NCBI RefSeq assembly: GCF_009649735.1
Contig: NZ_WJNH01000002.1
Location: 470,764-534,763 of the forward strand
Source: Salinibacillus xinjiangensis
GTDB taxonomy: Bacteria; Bacillota; Bacilli; Bacillales; Alkalibacillaceae
Direction of reading: 5' to 3'
DNA: 64,000 nt
A program made the position numbers and the translations under genes. Positions 21,802-32,114 of the stretch are shown piece by piece. Numbering within the stretch: position 1 is the stretch's first letter; every line of letters begins with the position of its first letter. The notes beneath the pieces are model-generated. The model had not been told where the DNA came from and made no database searches. It saw only the letters and a list, made by a program, of their open reading frames with translations.

Positions 21802-23130
21802 TCAAACAATTAATTTGCGTTTTGAGGAGGGTAAGATGTTTAACTCCTCCCTGTATTTCGCAACGGTTCGTCTTGATATGGTGATCCCATGTTGTTTCTG
21901 TAAATAATCTGCAAGTTTTTGATCGGAGTAAGGCTTCTCTTTATTTTCCTCATCAATCAACTGCTTGAGAAGATATTTCACCTTTGCCGATGAAGTATGC
22001 CCCCCATCGTTATTACCGAGCTTTGAAGTAAACAAGCGCCTCATTTCAAAACAGCCTAATGGAGTCTGAATTACTTTATTTCCGACAGCTCTGCTTACGG
22101 TTGATTCGTGCATATCAATTTCATCTGCTACTTCTTTGAGCGTCATTGCCCGTAGGCCAGAAAAACCATTTTCCAAAAAGCCTCTTTGCCTCTTAATTAT
22201 ATAATTCGTTATTTTCAAAATGGTGGATTGACGTTTTTCAATACTTCTTACTAACCACACATACTTTTGATAATGATCCTTAATATATTGAGAACACTCT
22301 CTTTTTTCGTGAAGTAGATTCATATACTGCTGGTTAACATGGACAACGGGTAAGTAACGATTATTCATGGAGATCCCATAGTCCCCATCCTTTTTTTCTA
22401 TGATTACATCTGGATATAAATAGTTAACCGAATGTCTGGTGAATTCTGCACACGGCTTAGGATTAAGCGTTTGGATACACTCAGCCAGTCTTTTTACTTC
22501 CCCTAAAGAGATATCTAAAATGGTAGTAATCTTATTCCACTTATGATCAGCAAGCATACCTAAGTAATGTTCAAGGATTTCCTGAAGCTTTGGCTCATCC
22601 GGATAATACTCCTTCGCCTGAATCATCAAGCACTCTTTGAGATTTCTCGCCCCTACCCCTAGGGGATCTAACTGCTGTAATAAGCCAATAGCCTCCTCCA
22701 CTTCTTCATTTGAAATATCAAGTTGCTCTGCAATTTGGGAATTGGATAGTGGTAAATAACCCTTATCATCTAGATTGAGAATTAAATAGTTTAATATGGC
22801 TTTCCGACGATCATTTACGTTAAGCCATTGGAGCTGCTCGGTTAAATAATCAACCAGTCCCCCCTCTTCATTGGAGATAAAATCTAACGGACTAACCGAA
22901 TCATCATTTGCTCTGGAATATGAGGATTTATTACGAATCGAGCTATAACTTTCTTCTAAGCGAATGGGTTGTTCACGCTCTTCTAATTCAATTAAGGGAT
23001 TTTCAGCCGCTTGTTCCTGAAGAAATTGGGAAAGTTCAGTCGAAGAATATTGCAATAAAGAAATGGCTTGTCGTAGCTCTGTGGTCATCACGAGTTTCAT
23101 CTTTTGTTTCTGAAACAATCCAAGCTCCAA
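21802..23130 (-). CDS. rpoN: RNA polymerase sigma-54 factor (RpoN/SigL)
   Basis: A 442-residue sigma-54 protein. The N-terminal activator-interacting region (QKMKLVMTTELRQAISLLQYS), the core-binding middle region with LDPLGVGARNLKECLMIQ, the HTH segment (MTLKEVADEIDMHESTVSRA) and the RpoN box RRTVAKYRE are all present. A TTG start at 23130 behind AGGGAGGG gives the usual beginning xELGLFQKQKMKL and a length near the 436 residues of Bacillus SigL; the frame is open 30 codons further up but without a ribosome site. Sigma-54 needs enhancer-binding activators, none of which are in this window. Confidence 0.93.
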   Translation of the reverse strand: MELGLFQKQKMKLVMTTELRQAISLLQYSSTELSQFLQEQAAENPLIELEEREQPIRLEESYSSIRNKSSYSRANDDSVSPLDFISNEEGGLVDYLTEQLQWLNVNDRRKAILNYLILNLDDKGYLPLSNSQIAEQLDISNEEVEEAIGLLQQLDPLGVGARNLKECLMIQAKEYYPDEPKLQEILEHYLGMLADHKWNKITTILDISLGEVKRLAECIQTLNPKPCAEFTRHSVNYLYPDVIIEKKDGDYGISMNNRYLPVVHVNQQYMNLLHEKRECSQYIKDHYQKYVWLVRSIEKRQSTILKITNYIIKRQRGFLENGFSGLRAMTLKEVADEIDMHESTVSRAVGNKVIQTPLGCFEMRRLFTSKLGNNDGGHTSSAKVKYLLKQLIDEENKEKPYSDQKLADYLQKQHGITISRRTVAKYREELNILPSSKRKLIV

Positions 23131-23337
23131 ACAATATCCCTCCCTTGTGTGTATGCGCTTACAAAAAGCAGAATTTTTAAATATTATGTTTAGCTTACTA
23201 TATTCATGCATAATTAGCAACTTGAGTTTATCAAAGAAAAGGATTCTAATCGGATATGTTTTTCGACGGTTTGGTTATTTTTATGATTTTTCTCCCATGG
23301 ATGGAGGCTTGGGTCAAATGTCTCTTGATGGTAACAA

Positions 23338-23622
23338 GTCTTTAATAGTAGTAATCTAGTCAGTTAGTTGTTGAATTTAGTCGGTATTTAGAAAAATTCA
23401 AGTCTAAAGGTTGAGGAATTCCGTCTATATTTTTGGGGAGGAATATGACACGTCAGTTATGTTTATTTACAAGTCTATCTTACGAGTAATCCTGTTACCC
23501 TAGTATTCTATCAAATCTAGCTGAATGCTAATCCAGTCGCTCCACTACATATTCACGTCTCTGTCACTTATTCCAGTCGGCTCACTCCATAATCAGGTCT
23601 ATTTGGCCTATATTCACGTCTA
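23338..23622 (-). repeat. 21-bp-phased array of GAC-centred motifs (14 copies)
   Basis: On the plus strand GTC (mostly in AGTCKR or CGTCT context; GTT and ATC variants) occurs at 23338, 23359, 23380, 23402, 23423, 23452, 23473, 23494, 23515, 23536, 23557, 23576, 23597 and 23618. Steps are 21 bp except 22 once, 29 once and 19 once. Sequence between motifs is not conserved. Read on the minus strand from 23618 the step series 21, 21, 19, 21, 21, 21, 21 equals that of the TGCTRAA arrays. It occupies the 570-bp gap between rpoN and glcF, where no gene is seen. Confidence 0.75.
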
Positions 23623-23657
23623 CTCAAAGTCTTTTCCTCCCCCCTCCACTCGCCATC

Positions 23658-23698
23658 AAAAAAGGATTAGCTCTCTTCACAAAAAGAGAACTAACCCC
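23658..23698 (-). terminator. Terminator of glcD-glcF
   Basis: GGGTTAGTTCTC pairing with GAGAGCTAATCC (G-U pairs included) around a 10-nt loop, followed on the minus strand by TTTTTT; just after the glcF stop. Confidence 0.8.
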
Positions 23699-23704
23699 AT
23701 AGCC

Positions 23705-25063
23705 TTAAGCATGAACAGGCTCACTCGCTACAATTCCATTCGCTTTCTCATAAGCCTCGAGCAGATAGTCCACGATATGAACGGCATCCATTTGATCAGA
23801 TAAACCCTCGCGTTCGATGCCGAGCTTCATCTGCAGTAAGCAGCCTGGATTTGCTGTGACAATCGTTTTCGCTTTTGTTTTCTGGGCCTGCTCCATTTTA
23901 TAATCTAAAATTTGCATGGACATTTCGGACTGAACGATGTTATAGATACCAGCTGATCCGCAGCAACGGCTGGCATCCTTCATCTCTACATAATCAACGT
24001 TATCGATTGATTGTAGTAGAGTTCTAGGTTCCATAAACGTTTTTTGACCGTTTTTCAGGTGACAAGAGTCCTGATAGGTGACAATCTGGACAGGCAATTC
24101 CAATGGTAGCTTATGGAACTCAAGCTCGACTAGCACACTCGTAATATCCTTGATCTTCTTCGCAAACGTATCCGCACGTTCCTTCCACTCAGGATCATCT
24201 TTTAGTAGATGGTCATATTCGACGAGAAAGGCACCACAGCCACCCGCATTTGTAATGATGTAATCAACCTCAGCCTCTTCAAAGGCCTCGATATTACGCT
24301 TAGCCATTTCTTTTGCTTGATTCACTTCTCCACTATGGCCATGCAGCGCTCCACAACAGGCTTGCTTTTCCGGTACAACAATTTCACAGCCAGCATATTG
24401 AAGGAGCTTTGTCGTGGCATCATTCGTTCCCATAAATATCGTATCCATTAGACAGCCAGAGAAAAAGGCGACCTTCTTCTTCTGTTCTGAAAGTGGACGC
24501 AGGTGACGAGGACGATTTTTCATTTCCTTTCGCTTCGGCACTTGTGGTAGCACCTTTTCCATCGTTCGCATACTTTCAGGAAATAGATTCATCACACCCG
24601 TTTTTTGTGCCAGTTTCTGCATACCCGAACGTTGGTAAACGCCTAGTAATCCAGTTAAACCAATCATGCGATTTTGATAAGGAAATAGATTCTCAAAAAA
24701 TACCCCTCTAAGTAATTTAACTGGTAGGGATTGATTGTTACTTTGATAGATGGCATCCCGTGCCTGCTCCAATAAACGACCAAACTTCACGCCGGACGGA
24801 CAGGCAGTTTCACAAGCACGACAGCCGAGACATAAATCAATGGATCTCTTCACTTCCTCACTAGGTTCAATGTCGCCATCGACAACACCTTTCATCAACG
24901 CAATACGGCCTCTTGGGGAATGGACTTCATCATGTCCTGTTTCGACATAGGTCGGACAGGATGGTAGACAAAAACCACAGCGCGTGCAATTCATGATTTC
25001 ATCGTAATCAATTTTTTCCCGAAAAGCCTGTTGAATACGCTCTTTCTCTTTCGTATCCATCAT
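23705..25063 (-). CDS. glcF: Glycolate oxidase iron-sulfur subunit
   Basis: A 452-residue protein with two 4Fe-4S motifs near the N-terminus (CTRCGFCLPSCP and CLGCRACETACP) and two CCG (DUF224) cysteine-rich domains (CCGALHG, YQDSCHLKNGQ, CCGSAGIYN). It accepts electrons from the FAD subunit GlcD and passes them to the quinone pool at the membrane. Starts within the end of glcD (ATGA overlap). With GlcD it oxidises glycolate or D-lactate; no GlcE subunit is present, as in other Bacillus. Confidence 0.9.
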   Translation of the reverse strand: MMDTKEKERIQQAFREKIDYDEIMNCTRCGFCLPSCPTYVETGHDEVHSPRGRIALMKGVVDGDIEPSEEVKRSIDLCLGCRACETACPSGVKFGRLLEQARDAIYQSNNQSLPVKLLRGVFFENLFPYQNRMIGLTGLLGVYQRSGMQKLAQKTGVMNLFPESMRTMEKVLPQVPKRKEMKNRPRHLRPLSEQKKKVAFFSGCLMDTIFMGTNDATTKLLQYAGCEIVVPEKQACCGALHGHSGEVNQAKEMAKRNIEAFEEAEVDYIITNAGGCGAFLVEYDHLLKDDPEWKERADTFAKKIKDITSVLVELEFHKLPLELPVQIVTYQDSCHLKNGQKTFMEPRTLLQSIDNVDYVEMKDASRCCGSAGIYNIVQSEMSMQILDYKMEQAQKTKAKTIVTANPGCLLQMKLGIEREGLSDQMDAVHIVDYLLEAYEKANGIVASEPVHA

Positions 25064-26463
25064 TTGTTCACCACCACTCTTTCCCTTGCAAATACCTTAC
25101 CTGGATTCATAATGTAGTTCGGGTCTAAGGCCATTTTAATATTCCGCATCGCTTCAACACCTGCTTCTCCTACCTTCATATGCAAGTATGGGAGCTTCAT
25201 CATGCCGACACCATGTTCACCTGTAATCGTACCACCAAGTTGAACTGCTTTAGCAAAGATTTCTTCAAAGGCCTGTTCAACTAGTTCAATTTCTTCCTTA
25301 TTTCTAGCGTCGGTTAAGCAGGTTGGATGTAGGTTTCCGTCTCCTGCATGACCAAATGTACAAATATTGAGGTCGTATTTGGCAGCGATTTCATTTATGG
25401 CTTTAACCATGTTAGCAATTTCCGAGCGTGGTACAGTTGCATCCTCTAAAATCGTTGTTGGTTTTAATCTGGATAATGCTGACAGAGCTGTACGTCTGGC
25501 TGAAGTTAATTGCTCTGCTTCTTCAGCAGTCTGCGCAACCGAAACATCGAAGGCTTTGTTTTCTCTACATAAAGCCGTTATTTTTTCAATATCACGTTCG
25601 ACGACTTCTGGTGCTCCATCCTGTTCAATTAAAAGAATGGCTTTTGCTTCTGTTGGGAGGCCAACCTTGGCGTAGTCTTCTACAACCTTCACGGTGGATT
25701 GGTCTAAAAATTCTAATGTAACCGGAATGATTCGGTTAGCGATGATAGCGGAAACCGTTTCAGCCGCAGCTTCTAAATCATGATACAAGGCGAGCATCGT
25801 TTTCTTGGTTTCAGGCTGCGGAATTAATTTCAAAGTAGCCTCTGTTATCATACCAAGCGTACCTTCTGCGCCCACATATAATCGCGTTAAATCATATCCC
25901 GCCACATCCTTGGCAAGCTTTCCACCTGTACGAATAATTTCTCCGTTTGGAAGAACAATTTCTAGCCCGATGACATAGTCCCGAGTCACCCCATATTTCA
26001 GACCTCTTAGACCACCAGAGTTTTCACTAATATTTCCGCCAATTTGCGAAATGTGCTGGGAGCCGGGATCGGGTGGGTAAAATAAGCCAACAGATTTTGC
26101 CGCCTCATTGACATCCTTTGTATATACCCCTGGTTGTACTGTCATCGTTAAGTTTTCTTCATCAATTTCTAAAATTTGATTCATATGCTTAAAAATAAGA
26201 ACGATTCCACCCTCAACAGGCGTTGTCCCGGCACATAAATTCGTACCTGAACCACGAGGAACAATCGGCACCTTATGCTCGTTGCAAACCCTTACAATTT
26301 CAGCCACTTCATGATTGTTACGTGGAGCTACAACCCCATCTGGAATAGCCTGATATTGTGTTGCAGAATCATATGAATAAGCAAGTAGACTTGCGTTATT
26401 ATCCACAAAATTCTCTTCCCCAACAATCGATATAAAACGATCCTTCACTTCTTGTTTAAGCAT
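25060..26463 (-). CDS. glcD: FAD-linked glycolate/D-lactate oxidase subunit
   Basis: A 467-residue FAD-binding (PCMH-type) oxidase. The FAD phosphate loop PRGSGTNLCAG, GGNISENSGG and the C-terminal GEHGVGMMKLPYL segment identify the GlcD/DLD family. The ATG at 26463, 7 nt behind GGGAG, is used rather than an ATG two codons earlier which abuts the ribosome site. It heads a two-gene unit with glcF; the glc and lut genes lie side by side but are separated by a gap with an inverted repeat. Confidence 0.9.
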   Translation of the reverse strand: MLKQEVKDRFISIVGEENFVDNNASLLAYSYDSATQYQAIPDGVVAPRNNHEVAEIVRVCNEHKVPIVPRGSGTNLCAGTTPVEGGIVLIFKHMNQILEIDEENLTMTVQPGVYTKDVNEAAKSVGLFYPPDPGSQHISQIGGNISENSGGLRGLKYGVTRDYVIGLEIVLPNGEIIRTGGKLAKDVAGYDLTRLYVGAEGTLGMITEATLKLIPQPETKKTMLALYHDLEAAAETVSAIIANRIIPVTLEFLDQSTVKVVEDYAKVGLPTEAKAILLIEQDGAPEVVERDIEKITALCRENKAFDVSVAQTAEEAEQLTSARRTALSALSRLKPTTILEDATVPRSEIANMVKAINEIAAKYDLNICTFGHAGDGNLHPTCLTDARNKEEIELVEQAFEEIFAKAVQLGGTITGEHGVGMMKLPYLHMKVGEAGVEAMRNIKMALDPNYIMNPGKVFARERVVVNK

Positions 26464-26478
26464 ACACATTCTCCCCTT

Positions 26479-26505
26479 GGGACAGAGGGACAGGTCCCGT
26501 GTCCC
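26479..26505. repeat. GGGACA inverted-repeat element upstream of glcD
   Basis: GGGACA ... GGACAGGTCC ... TGTCCC: an outer GGGACA/TGTCCC pair around an inner GGAC-AG-GTCC palindrome. It lies in the glcD leader, 16 bp before the start, and could fold into a hairpin near the ribosome site. Similar GGGACAGG-type palindromes occur in intergenic DNA of other Bacillus, but I cannot search for copies. Confidence 0.6.
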
Positions 26506-26652
26506 ATTTTTGTATAATTGACCAAAAGGAAAATCTTAAATTCAGGTGAGTCTTTTCCTTAACTGCCTACACACTTGATGTCAGATTTTCCTCTTGAATG
26601 ATGACCATGTACACATTTTATATAAATCTCGTACACAATCTCTTATTCTATT

Positions 26653-27369
26653 TTAATTGATTTCGTCATCGACAACAATATACGTTGCCTTAATTGGTCC
26701 ATGCACCCCAACAATTAAGTTCATTTCAATGTCAGCACTGTTACTTGGACCAGTTACAAAACTTACACAAGAGGAAACATCCTGCCCCTCAAGATTACGT
26801 TCATGAATGAGCTTCGTAGCCTGCGTCATGCGCGGTACAATTGTACTTTTTGGAATAATAGCAATGTACGTTTTTGGAAGTAAACTGATTGAACGTCCAT
26901 TGTATTTATTGTTAAAAAGTGTAACCGTACCTGATTCTGCTAAGGTAATATCACTAAAGGTGATTCCGACATCTGCACGTTCAGCGAAGACTTTATTTTC
27001 TTCACCTTTAGACTCATCCCATAAATGGATTTCCGTTCCCTTTTCCCCTAAGCTCTTATAAAAATCGTTAAGTCCGTACTGTTGAAGACGTTCGTCACTA
27101 GCAGAAACGACGGACTTGCCTTCAAAACCATCAATCGTCTCCTTTAACACTTTATGAAGTCCGTCTCGATCGGTCCGCTTAAACTCTGTATGAATAACCT
27201 TGCAATGCTCCTCTAACTTTTCAACTAATTCATCCTGAGATAGACCAGTGAATACCTCATACTGCGGCTGTACACTCCACTTAGGACGTTTAACCCCTTC
27301 CGTACGGCGATTACGCCCTAGATTTGCAGCTAAATTATCTAAAAACGAGTCACGATTTTGGATGGTCAT
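26653..27369 (-). CDS. lutC: Lactate utilization protein C
   Basis: A 238-residue LutC/YkgG-family (DUF162) protein with [20 protein letters not shown] and [24 protein letters not shown], the two conserved stretches of the family. LutABC oxidises L-lactate to pyruvate. Its start overlaps the lutB stop by four bases, so the order lutA-lutB-lutC is kept as in Bacillus subtilis. Confidence 0.93.
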   Translation of the reverse strand: MTIQNRDSFLDNLAANLGRNRRTEGVKRPKWSVQPQYEVFTGLSQDELVEKLEEHCKVIHTEFKRTDRDGLHKVLKETIDGFEGKSVVSASDERLQQYGLNDFYKSLGEKGTEIHLWDESKGEENKVFAERADVGITFSDITLAESGTVTLFNNKYNGRSISLLPKTYIAIIPKSTIVPRMTQATKLIHERNLEGQDVSSCVSFVTGPSNSADIEMNLIVGVHGPIKATYIVVDDEIN

Positions 27370-28793
27370 TTGGCGACCCCTCCTTTTTGCCGTTCCTTAA
27401 ACCAGGAGCGAAAACTTTGCTTGGCAGGAGCGGGGAAATCACGACTCTCCGTCCAGCCTTTTAATGGTCCAGGTCCATTTGTAATGTTTTCATCCTTTGA
27501 CCATGGCTTTAAGGCTGTGCGTGCAGCCGCTGCACTCATCTTATAGGCAGCAGGACTTGAGGCCCACGCTGCAAAGCCTTTCATCGCTAGTTTTTCTGCT
27601 TTTGGTGCCATGCCTTTTTCTTCTACTATGATTTGTCTGTGGCGAATCAACTGTTCATGTAACGGGATTTTGACTGGACAAACCTCGTTACAAGCCCCGC
27701 ATAATGACGATGCATAAGGAAGCTCTTTATGCTCCTCATAGCCTCCTAATAGTGGGCTGAGTACGGCGCCGATTGGTCCTGGATAAATAGAACCGTATGC
27801 ATGCCCTCCTACTTGGCGATAAACAGGACAAACGTTGATACATGCCGCACAACGAATACAATGAAGAGCCTCCTGGAATTCGGTGCCCAGAATTTTAGAG
27901 CGTCCATTATCCACAATCACTAAATGATATTCCTCTGGACCGTCAGTTTCCCCCTCAAGACGAGTACCTGTAATCGAAGTCACATAGCTTGTTAGCTTTT
28001 GCCCAACAGCTGCACGAGTCAGTAAGCTGGTTAAAACGTCTAACTCCTCCCAAGTTGGAACCAGTCTTTCCATACCCATAACCGAAATCTGTGTATCAGG
28101 TAAAGATGTAACCATACGAGCGTTCCCTTCATTCGTTACAAAGGTAATAGCACCAGATTCAGCCACTGCGAAGTTACAGCCTGTAATCCCAACATCTGCA
28201 GATAAAAAATCCTGACGCAATTGTTCACGTGCAAATAATGCTAACTCTTCAGGGCTATCTGACTTATCATAGCCGCGCTTTTGGGCAAATGTCTCGCGGA
28301 TTTGCTCTTTGTTTTTGTGAAGAGCAGGTGTCACGATATGGGAAGGCGGATCCTCATCAAGCTGCAAAATCCACTCCCCTAAGTCTGATTCAACTACATC
28401 AGCTCCAGCCTCTTGTAGTGCTTCGTTTAATCCAATCTCCTCTGTTACCATGGATTTGGATTTCACGACTTTTTTGGCATTTTTCTTTTTTATGACGTTT
28501 TGAACGTATTCATTAGCTTCTTCTGCTGTTTGCGCAAAAAACACTTTTCCTCCACGCTTGGAAACATTGTCACTTAACATTTGTAAGTAGTAATCAATAT
28601 TTTCTAACGTATGTGTGCGAATCTCTGAACCTAGTTGACGCCAATCTTCCCAATTTCCGAGCTCATCTGCTTGTTTTTGCCGACCATCACGGAATCGTCC
28701 TTGAGCTGAAGCAACTGCTTGGCGCATAAAGTCATTTTCTACTCCTTCTTGGACGCGCTCTTTATACGGTGCATGACCGATTTTCATACTCAT
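27366..28793 (-). CDS. lutB: Lactate utilization iron-sulfur protein B
   Basis: A 475-residue protein: an N-terminal DUF162 (LUD) domain ([20 protein letters not shown]) and a C-terminal region with two 4Fe-4S motifs ([15 protein letters not shown] and [14 protein letters not shown]). It is the central electron-transfer component of LutABC. AGGGTACTGCAT before the ATG gives a suitable ribosome site (GGAGGG). Eighteen bases separate it from lutA. Confidence 0.93.
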   Translation of the reverse strand: MSMKIGHAPYKERVQEGVENDFMRQAVASAQGRFRDGRQKQADELGNWEDWRQLGSEIRTHTLENIDYYLQMLSDNVSKRGGKVFFAQTAEEANEYVQNVIKKKNAKKVVKSKSMVTEEIGLNEALQEAGADVVESDLGEWILQLDEDPPSHIVTPALHKNKEQIRETFAQKRGYDKSDSPEELALFAREQLRQDFLSADVGITGCNFAVAESGAITFVTNEGNARMVTSLPDTQISVMGMERLVPTWEELDVLTSLLTRAAVGQKLTSYVTSITGTRLEGETDGPEEYHLVIVDNGRSKILGTEFQEALHCIRCAACINVCPVYRQVGGHAYGSIYPGPIGAVLSPLLGGYEEHKELPYASSLCGACNEVCPVKIPLHEQLIRHRQIIVEEKGMAPKAEKLAMKGFAAWASSPAAYKMSAAAARTALKPWSKDENITNGPGPLKGWTESRDFPAPAKQSFRSWFKERQKGGVAK

Positions 28794-28811
28794 ATGCAGT
28801 ACCCTCCATTT

Positions 28812-29531
28812 TTAGGATTGATGATTGAGAATTTCTGTAATGTGAGCCACTTTGACGTTTTTACCCTCACGTTGCATTTTCCCACCAATATTCAGCAAGC
28901 AGCCCATATCTCCACCGACTAAATATTCCGCCTCTGTTTCTGTAACATGTCGGGATTTCTCTTCAACCATTTCACCAGAAATCACTGAGTTTTTCACAGC
29001 GAAAGTACCACCGAACCCGCAGCAATCTTCCTTAATAGGTAGCTCCACAAAGTCGACACCTTGCACATTTTTTAATAGTTCTATTGGCTGTTCCTTTATA
29101 CCTAGAATTCTGGTCATGTGACAGGAAGGATGATAGGTTACTTTTCCTTTAAAGGTAGAACCTACATCAACAATTCCAAGTACATCTACTAAAAATTGTG
29201 TAATTTCATAGGATTTGTTCGCGAGCTTTTTCGCTTCCTCCTCCCACTCTGGGTCACCCTTAAAAACTTCCGGATATTCACGTAGCATTCCAACACAAGA
29301 ACCAGATGGTCCAACCACGTACTCTGAATCTTTGAAAGCCTTCATCATTTGTTTCATAGCTTTCTTGGACTCTTGTAAGTAGCCACTATTGTAGGCAGGT
29401 TGACCACAACAGGTTTGAAGTTCTGGAAAATCAACCTCACACCCTACCCGTTCCAAAATTTCAACGGTATCCTTTCCAACATTCGATGACATAATATCGC
29501 ACAGACATGTGATAAATAATGATACCTTCAT
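28812..29531 (-). CDS. lutA: Lactate utilization protein A
   Basis: A 239-residue protein with two CCG cysteine-rich domains (TCCGQPAYN and DCCGFGGTF, with SGSCVGML and PSCHMTRIL), the LutA/YkgE plan. First gene of the lut operon. Start at the ATG behind GGGGGTG; an in-frame TTG upstream overlaps that site. A GntR-family repressor (LutR) controls lut in Bacillus subtilis; the only GntR gene in this window (55740) is far away and near other genes, so it is not assigned to lut. Confidence 0.92.
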   Translation of the reverse strand: MKVSLFITCLCDIMSSNVGKDTVEILERVGCEVDFPELQTCCGQPAYNSGYLQESKKAMKQMMKAFKDSEYVVGPSGSCVGMLREYPEVFKGDPEWEEEAKKLANKSYEITQFLVDVLGIVDVGSTFKGKVTYHPSCHMTRILGIKEQPIELLKNVQGVDFVELPIKEDCCGFGGTFAVKNSVISGEMVEEKSRHVTETEAEYLVGGDMGCLLNIGGKMQREGKNVKVAHITEILNHQS

Positions 29532-29706
29532 CAGGTTCACCCCCAATTTGTTCCCCTTTTAAAGCGTTCAGTTAATAAATGCTTATGATAATAAACAGCA
29601 AATTAAAAGTAATCGACGTGTCTCACTTTTCTTTTCTATGATTATATCAGAAACACTCTTCATTGGATTCACCATCATTGGCTTTGCTAACTCCTATTTC
29701 AATACA

Positions 29707-29748
29707 CAAAAAACAACCGCGTACATCCATAAGGAAAATACGCGGTTG
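29707..29748 (-). terminator. Terminator of nrnB
   Basis: CAACCGCGTA / TACGCGGTTG, a 10-bp stem, followed by TTTTTT on the minus strand; it starts 5 bp after the nrnB stop. Confidence 0.88.
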
Positions 29749-29752
29749 CTCT

Positions 29753-30928
29753 TCACTTCCGAATCTGTTCCATCAAATATTGAACAAATTGTTCATCTCG
29801 CACCAGCCATACGGGTTCTCTTCTTTTCAAAAACCTCTCAGCCTCTTCAAAGCTAGAAAACGTCTCCTCTAACTTTGACTCATTCTGTTTAATCGCCCAT
29901 CGATCATCGTTTACCTTATATAGTAGAAAAACATCCTCCTCATGATTTTGATAAAGGGTTCCAAAATCTGATTCCTTTACGTTGTAACGGTTACGTTTGG
30001 CATCCTCTTTTAACGGCGGTAGTGGAAATGTGTCCGCTACAAACTTTTGATAGGCATCCTCAGTCATGGAACAACCTGCCGCCTTGGCGTGTCCTCCACC
30101 TCCAAATAGAGCAGCGATTTCCGAAACATCCACATGGTCATGAATGGTGCGAAAACCGACCCGTTTACTGCTTATATTTAATATGGCTATAAAATCTAGA
30201 TGTTCAAATTCCTTCACTAATTCATTCCCAAGCTCTGAATGATAGGATTCTGCATATACAATACCAGCTAAGTATTCACCGATATACGTTTGTACGGTTT
30301 CACGCTTCTTTTTACGAATATAACGATTGGCTTTCTTGTCCTCCATTTCAAGGATTTTGGTCTCAAATTCATCAAAATAGAAATAGTCACTACTAAAAAG
30401 ACGGTCGATCATTTTGGCTTCAAATTCGTCTATTGAAATTAAGTAAAAAAGTGCATTTAGCCTGCGAGCAGCTTGGTTATCATTCTTTTCCCATTCCCAC
30501 GTATCATATTGTCTTACAAGCTCCACAAACTCAGCAATCGCAGGAGAAGGTTCTAAGTATAGATGATTCACTAAGTAGTCATAGAGTATGGATGTTGCTG
30601 ATGTTAATTTCCCCGCGGCATCCTCAACCACCACATGCCCCCAATCGTAATTATTAAAATGAAGGGCAGTTTTATGATGATCCAGCAGCTGCAATTTACC
30701 TCCTTCACAGCTAAACTCCTCTAGTCTCTTCTCGTTTTCTTCATTAACACTTAAATCCGTAATAAAGAGAAACGTATCCTTCTCGTCATTTTCTAAAAAC
30801 CACTCCACTTCTCGGTCTAGTCCGGACACGGAATTGTAGCGAACCTTTACCTGGTCTCCGAATGCCAGTTTGGCTAAAATCCCGCATCCTACGCCATCTA
30901 AATCGTTATGGGACAACAATTTGTACAT
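29753..30928 (-). CDS. nrnB: DHH-family nanoRNase, NrnB-like
   Basis: A 391-residue DHH/DHHA1 phosphoesterase with SHNDLDGVGCG at residues 6-16, ITDLSVN, LLDHHKTA and the C-terminal FGGGGHAKAAGCS nucleic-acid-binding motif. Length and N-terminus match Bacillus subtilis NrnB (YngD), which degrades oligoribonucleotides to mononucleotides. Start at the ATG six bases behind GAGGTG; a GTG three codons earlier overlaps the ribosome site. Single gene with its own terminator. Confidence 0.9.
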   Translation of the reverse strand: MYKLLSHNDLDGVGCGILAKLAFGDQVKVRYNSVSGLDREVEWFLENDEKDTFLFITDLSVNEENEKRLEEFSCEGGKLQLLDHHKTALHFNNYDWGHVVVEDAAGKLTSATSILYDYLVNHLYLEPSPAIAEFVELVRQYDTWEWEKNDNQAARRLNALFYLISIDEFEAKMIDRLFSSDYFYFDEFETKILEMEDKKANRYIRKKKRETVQTYIGEYLAGIVYAESYHSELGNELVKEFEHLDFIAILNISSKRVGFRTIHDHVDVSEIAALFGGGGHAKAAGCSMTEDAYQKFVADTFPLPPLKEDAKRNRYNVKESDFGTLYQNHEEDVFLLYKVNDDRWAIKQNESKLEETFSSFEEAERFLKRREPVWLVRDEQFVQYLMEQIRK

Positions 30929-31010
30929 AATAATCACCTCTCCTAATTAGTATGGATTTGGCAGAGGTGAATTATATACTAAAATAAATGAAAACCGCAA
31001 CAGTTATTAC

Positions 31011-32114
31011 TTATCCTCTCTCCAGCATTCGATCAAGCGCTAACTTGGCAAGCTGACCAATTTGAGAGTCCACTTTAATTTGATTGATGACCTCTCCTTT
31101 TTCTAAGCTTTCTAATGCCCATAAAAAGTGAGGCAAATCAATTCGATTCATGGTTAGGCACGGACACATATGTGGATTTAACGAAAAGACCTCTTTATCC
31201 TTGTGCTGCTGAGTTAAGCGATTTACAAGGTTCATTTCCGTACCTACTGCCCATTTCGTTCCCGGTTCCGCATCCTGGATAGTTTTAATAATGTAGCTAG
31301 TGGAACCGGCATAGTCAGCTAACTCCACCACCTCCCTGCTACATTCAGGATGAACTATAATCTTAGTCTCAGGGCTTGTTTGACGGAGTTCTTCTACATT
31401 TTGAACTGTAAAATTGGCATGAACAGAGCAATGACCTTTCCATAAAAGGACCTTTATGTTCTCTAAATCCCCTTCATAAATCAAGGTTTCCAGCATCGGA
31501 TCCCAAACAGCCATTTCTTCTAGTGAAATACCAAGGTCAAATGCAGTGTTTCGTCCTAAATGTTGGTCAGGCAAAAACAAAATACGTTCCTTTTGCGTAA
31601 AGGCCCATTCGAGCATTCTCTTGGCGTTAGAGGAGGTTACAGTTGCTCCCCCCTTTTCACCTACAAATGCTTTAATGGCAGCTGTTGAATTAATATAAGT
31701 AAGGGGAATGATCGTATCGCCAAACTGCTTTTGCATTTCAGCCCAGCCTCTTTCGGTTTGATTAATATCAGCCATATCTGCTAACGTACAGCCAGCCCGC
31801 ATATCAGGCAATATCACTTTTTGGTCCTTACTCGTTAAAATATCGGCCGTTTCTGCCATAAAATGCACACCACAAAATACGATATATTCTGCCTCATGAT
31901 TGGCTGCCGACACCTGTGCCAAGCGTAAGGAATCCCCGGTTTGATCAGCAAACTCAATCACCTCATCCTTTTGATAGTGATGGCCTGGAATAAACAGCTT
32001 ATCCCCCATTTTCTCTTTAATCCGCTGAACACTCGTCTTCATATCATCAACACTTAGGGTTTTGTAATGCTCAGGCAACGTCTTGTTCTGCTCCACCATA
32101 TCTAAAATACTCAT
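31011..32114 (-). CDS. nadA: Quinolinate synthase
   Basis: A 367-residue NadA that condenses iminoaspartate with dihydroxyacetone phosphate to quinolinate. The three repeated lobes are visible ([31 protein letters not shown], [13 protein letters not shown]), and cysteines at [17 protein letters not shown] and CPCLTMNRI supply the 4Fe-4S ligands, the last in the CxxC-like arrangement of Bacillus NadA. Its start overlaps nadC by four bases. Last gene of nadBCA. Confidence 0.93.
   Translation of the reverse strand: MSILDMVEQNKTLPEHYKTLSVDDMKTSVQRIKEKMGDKLFIPGHHYQKDEVIEFADQTGDSLRLAQVSAANHEAEYIVFCGVHFMAETADILTSKDQKVILPDMRAGCTLADMADINQTERGWAEMQKQFGDTIIPLTYINSTAAIKAFVGEKGGATVTSSNAKRMLEWAFTQKERILFLPDQHLGRNTAFDLGISLEEMAVWDPMLETLIYEGDLENIKVLLWKGHCSVHANFTVQNVEELRQTSPETKIIVHPECSREVVELADYAGSTSYIIKTIQDAEPGTKWAVGTEMNLVNRLTQQHKDKEVFSLNPHMCPCLTMNRIDLPHFLWALESLEKGEVINQIKVDSQIGQLAKLALDRMLERG

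Noticed and set aside
21802..23130. Sigma-54 promoters controlled by the local rpoN
   Set aside because: I looked for TGGCAC-N5-TTGCA upstream of the transport and catabolic operons here and found no convincing match.
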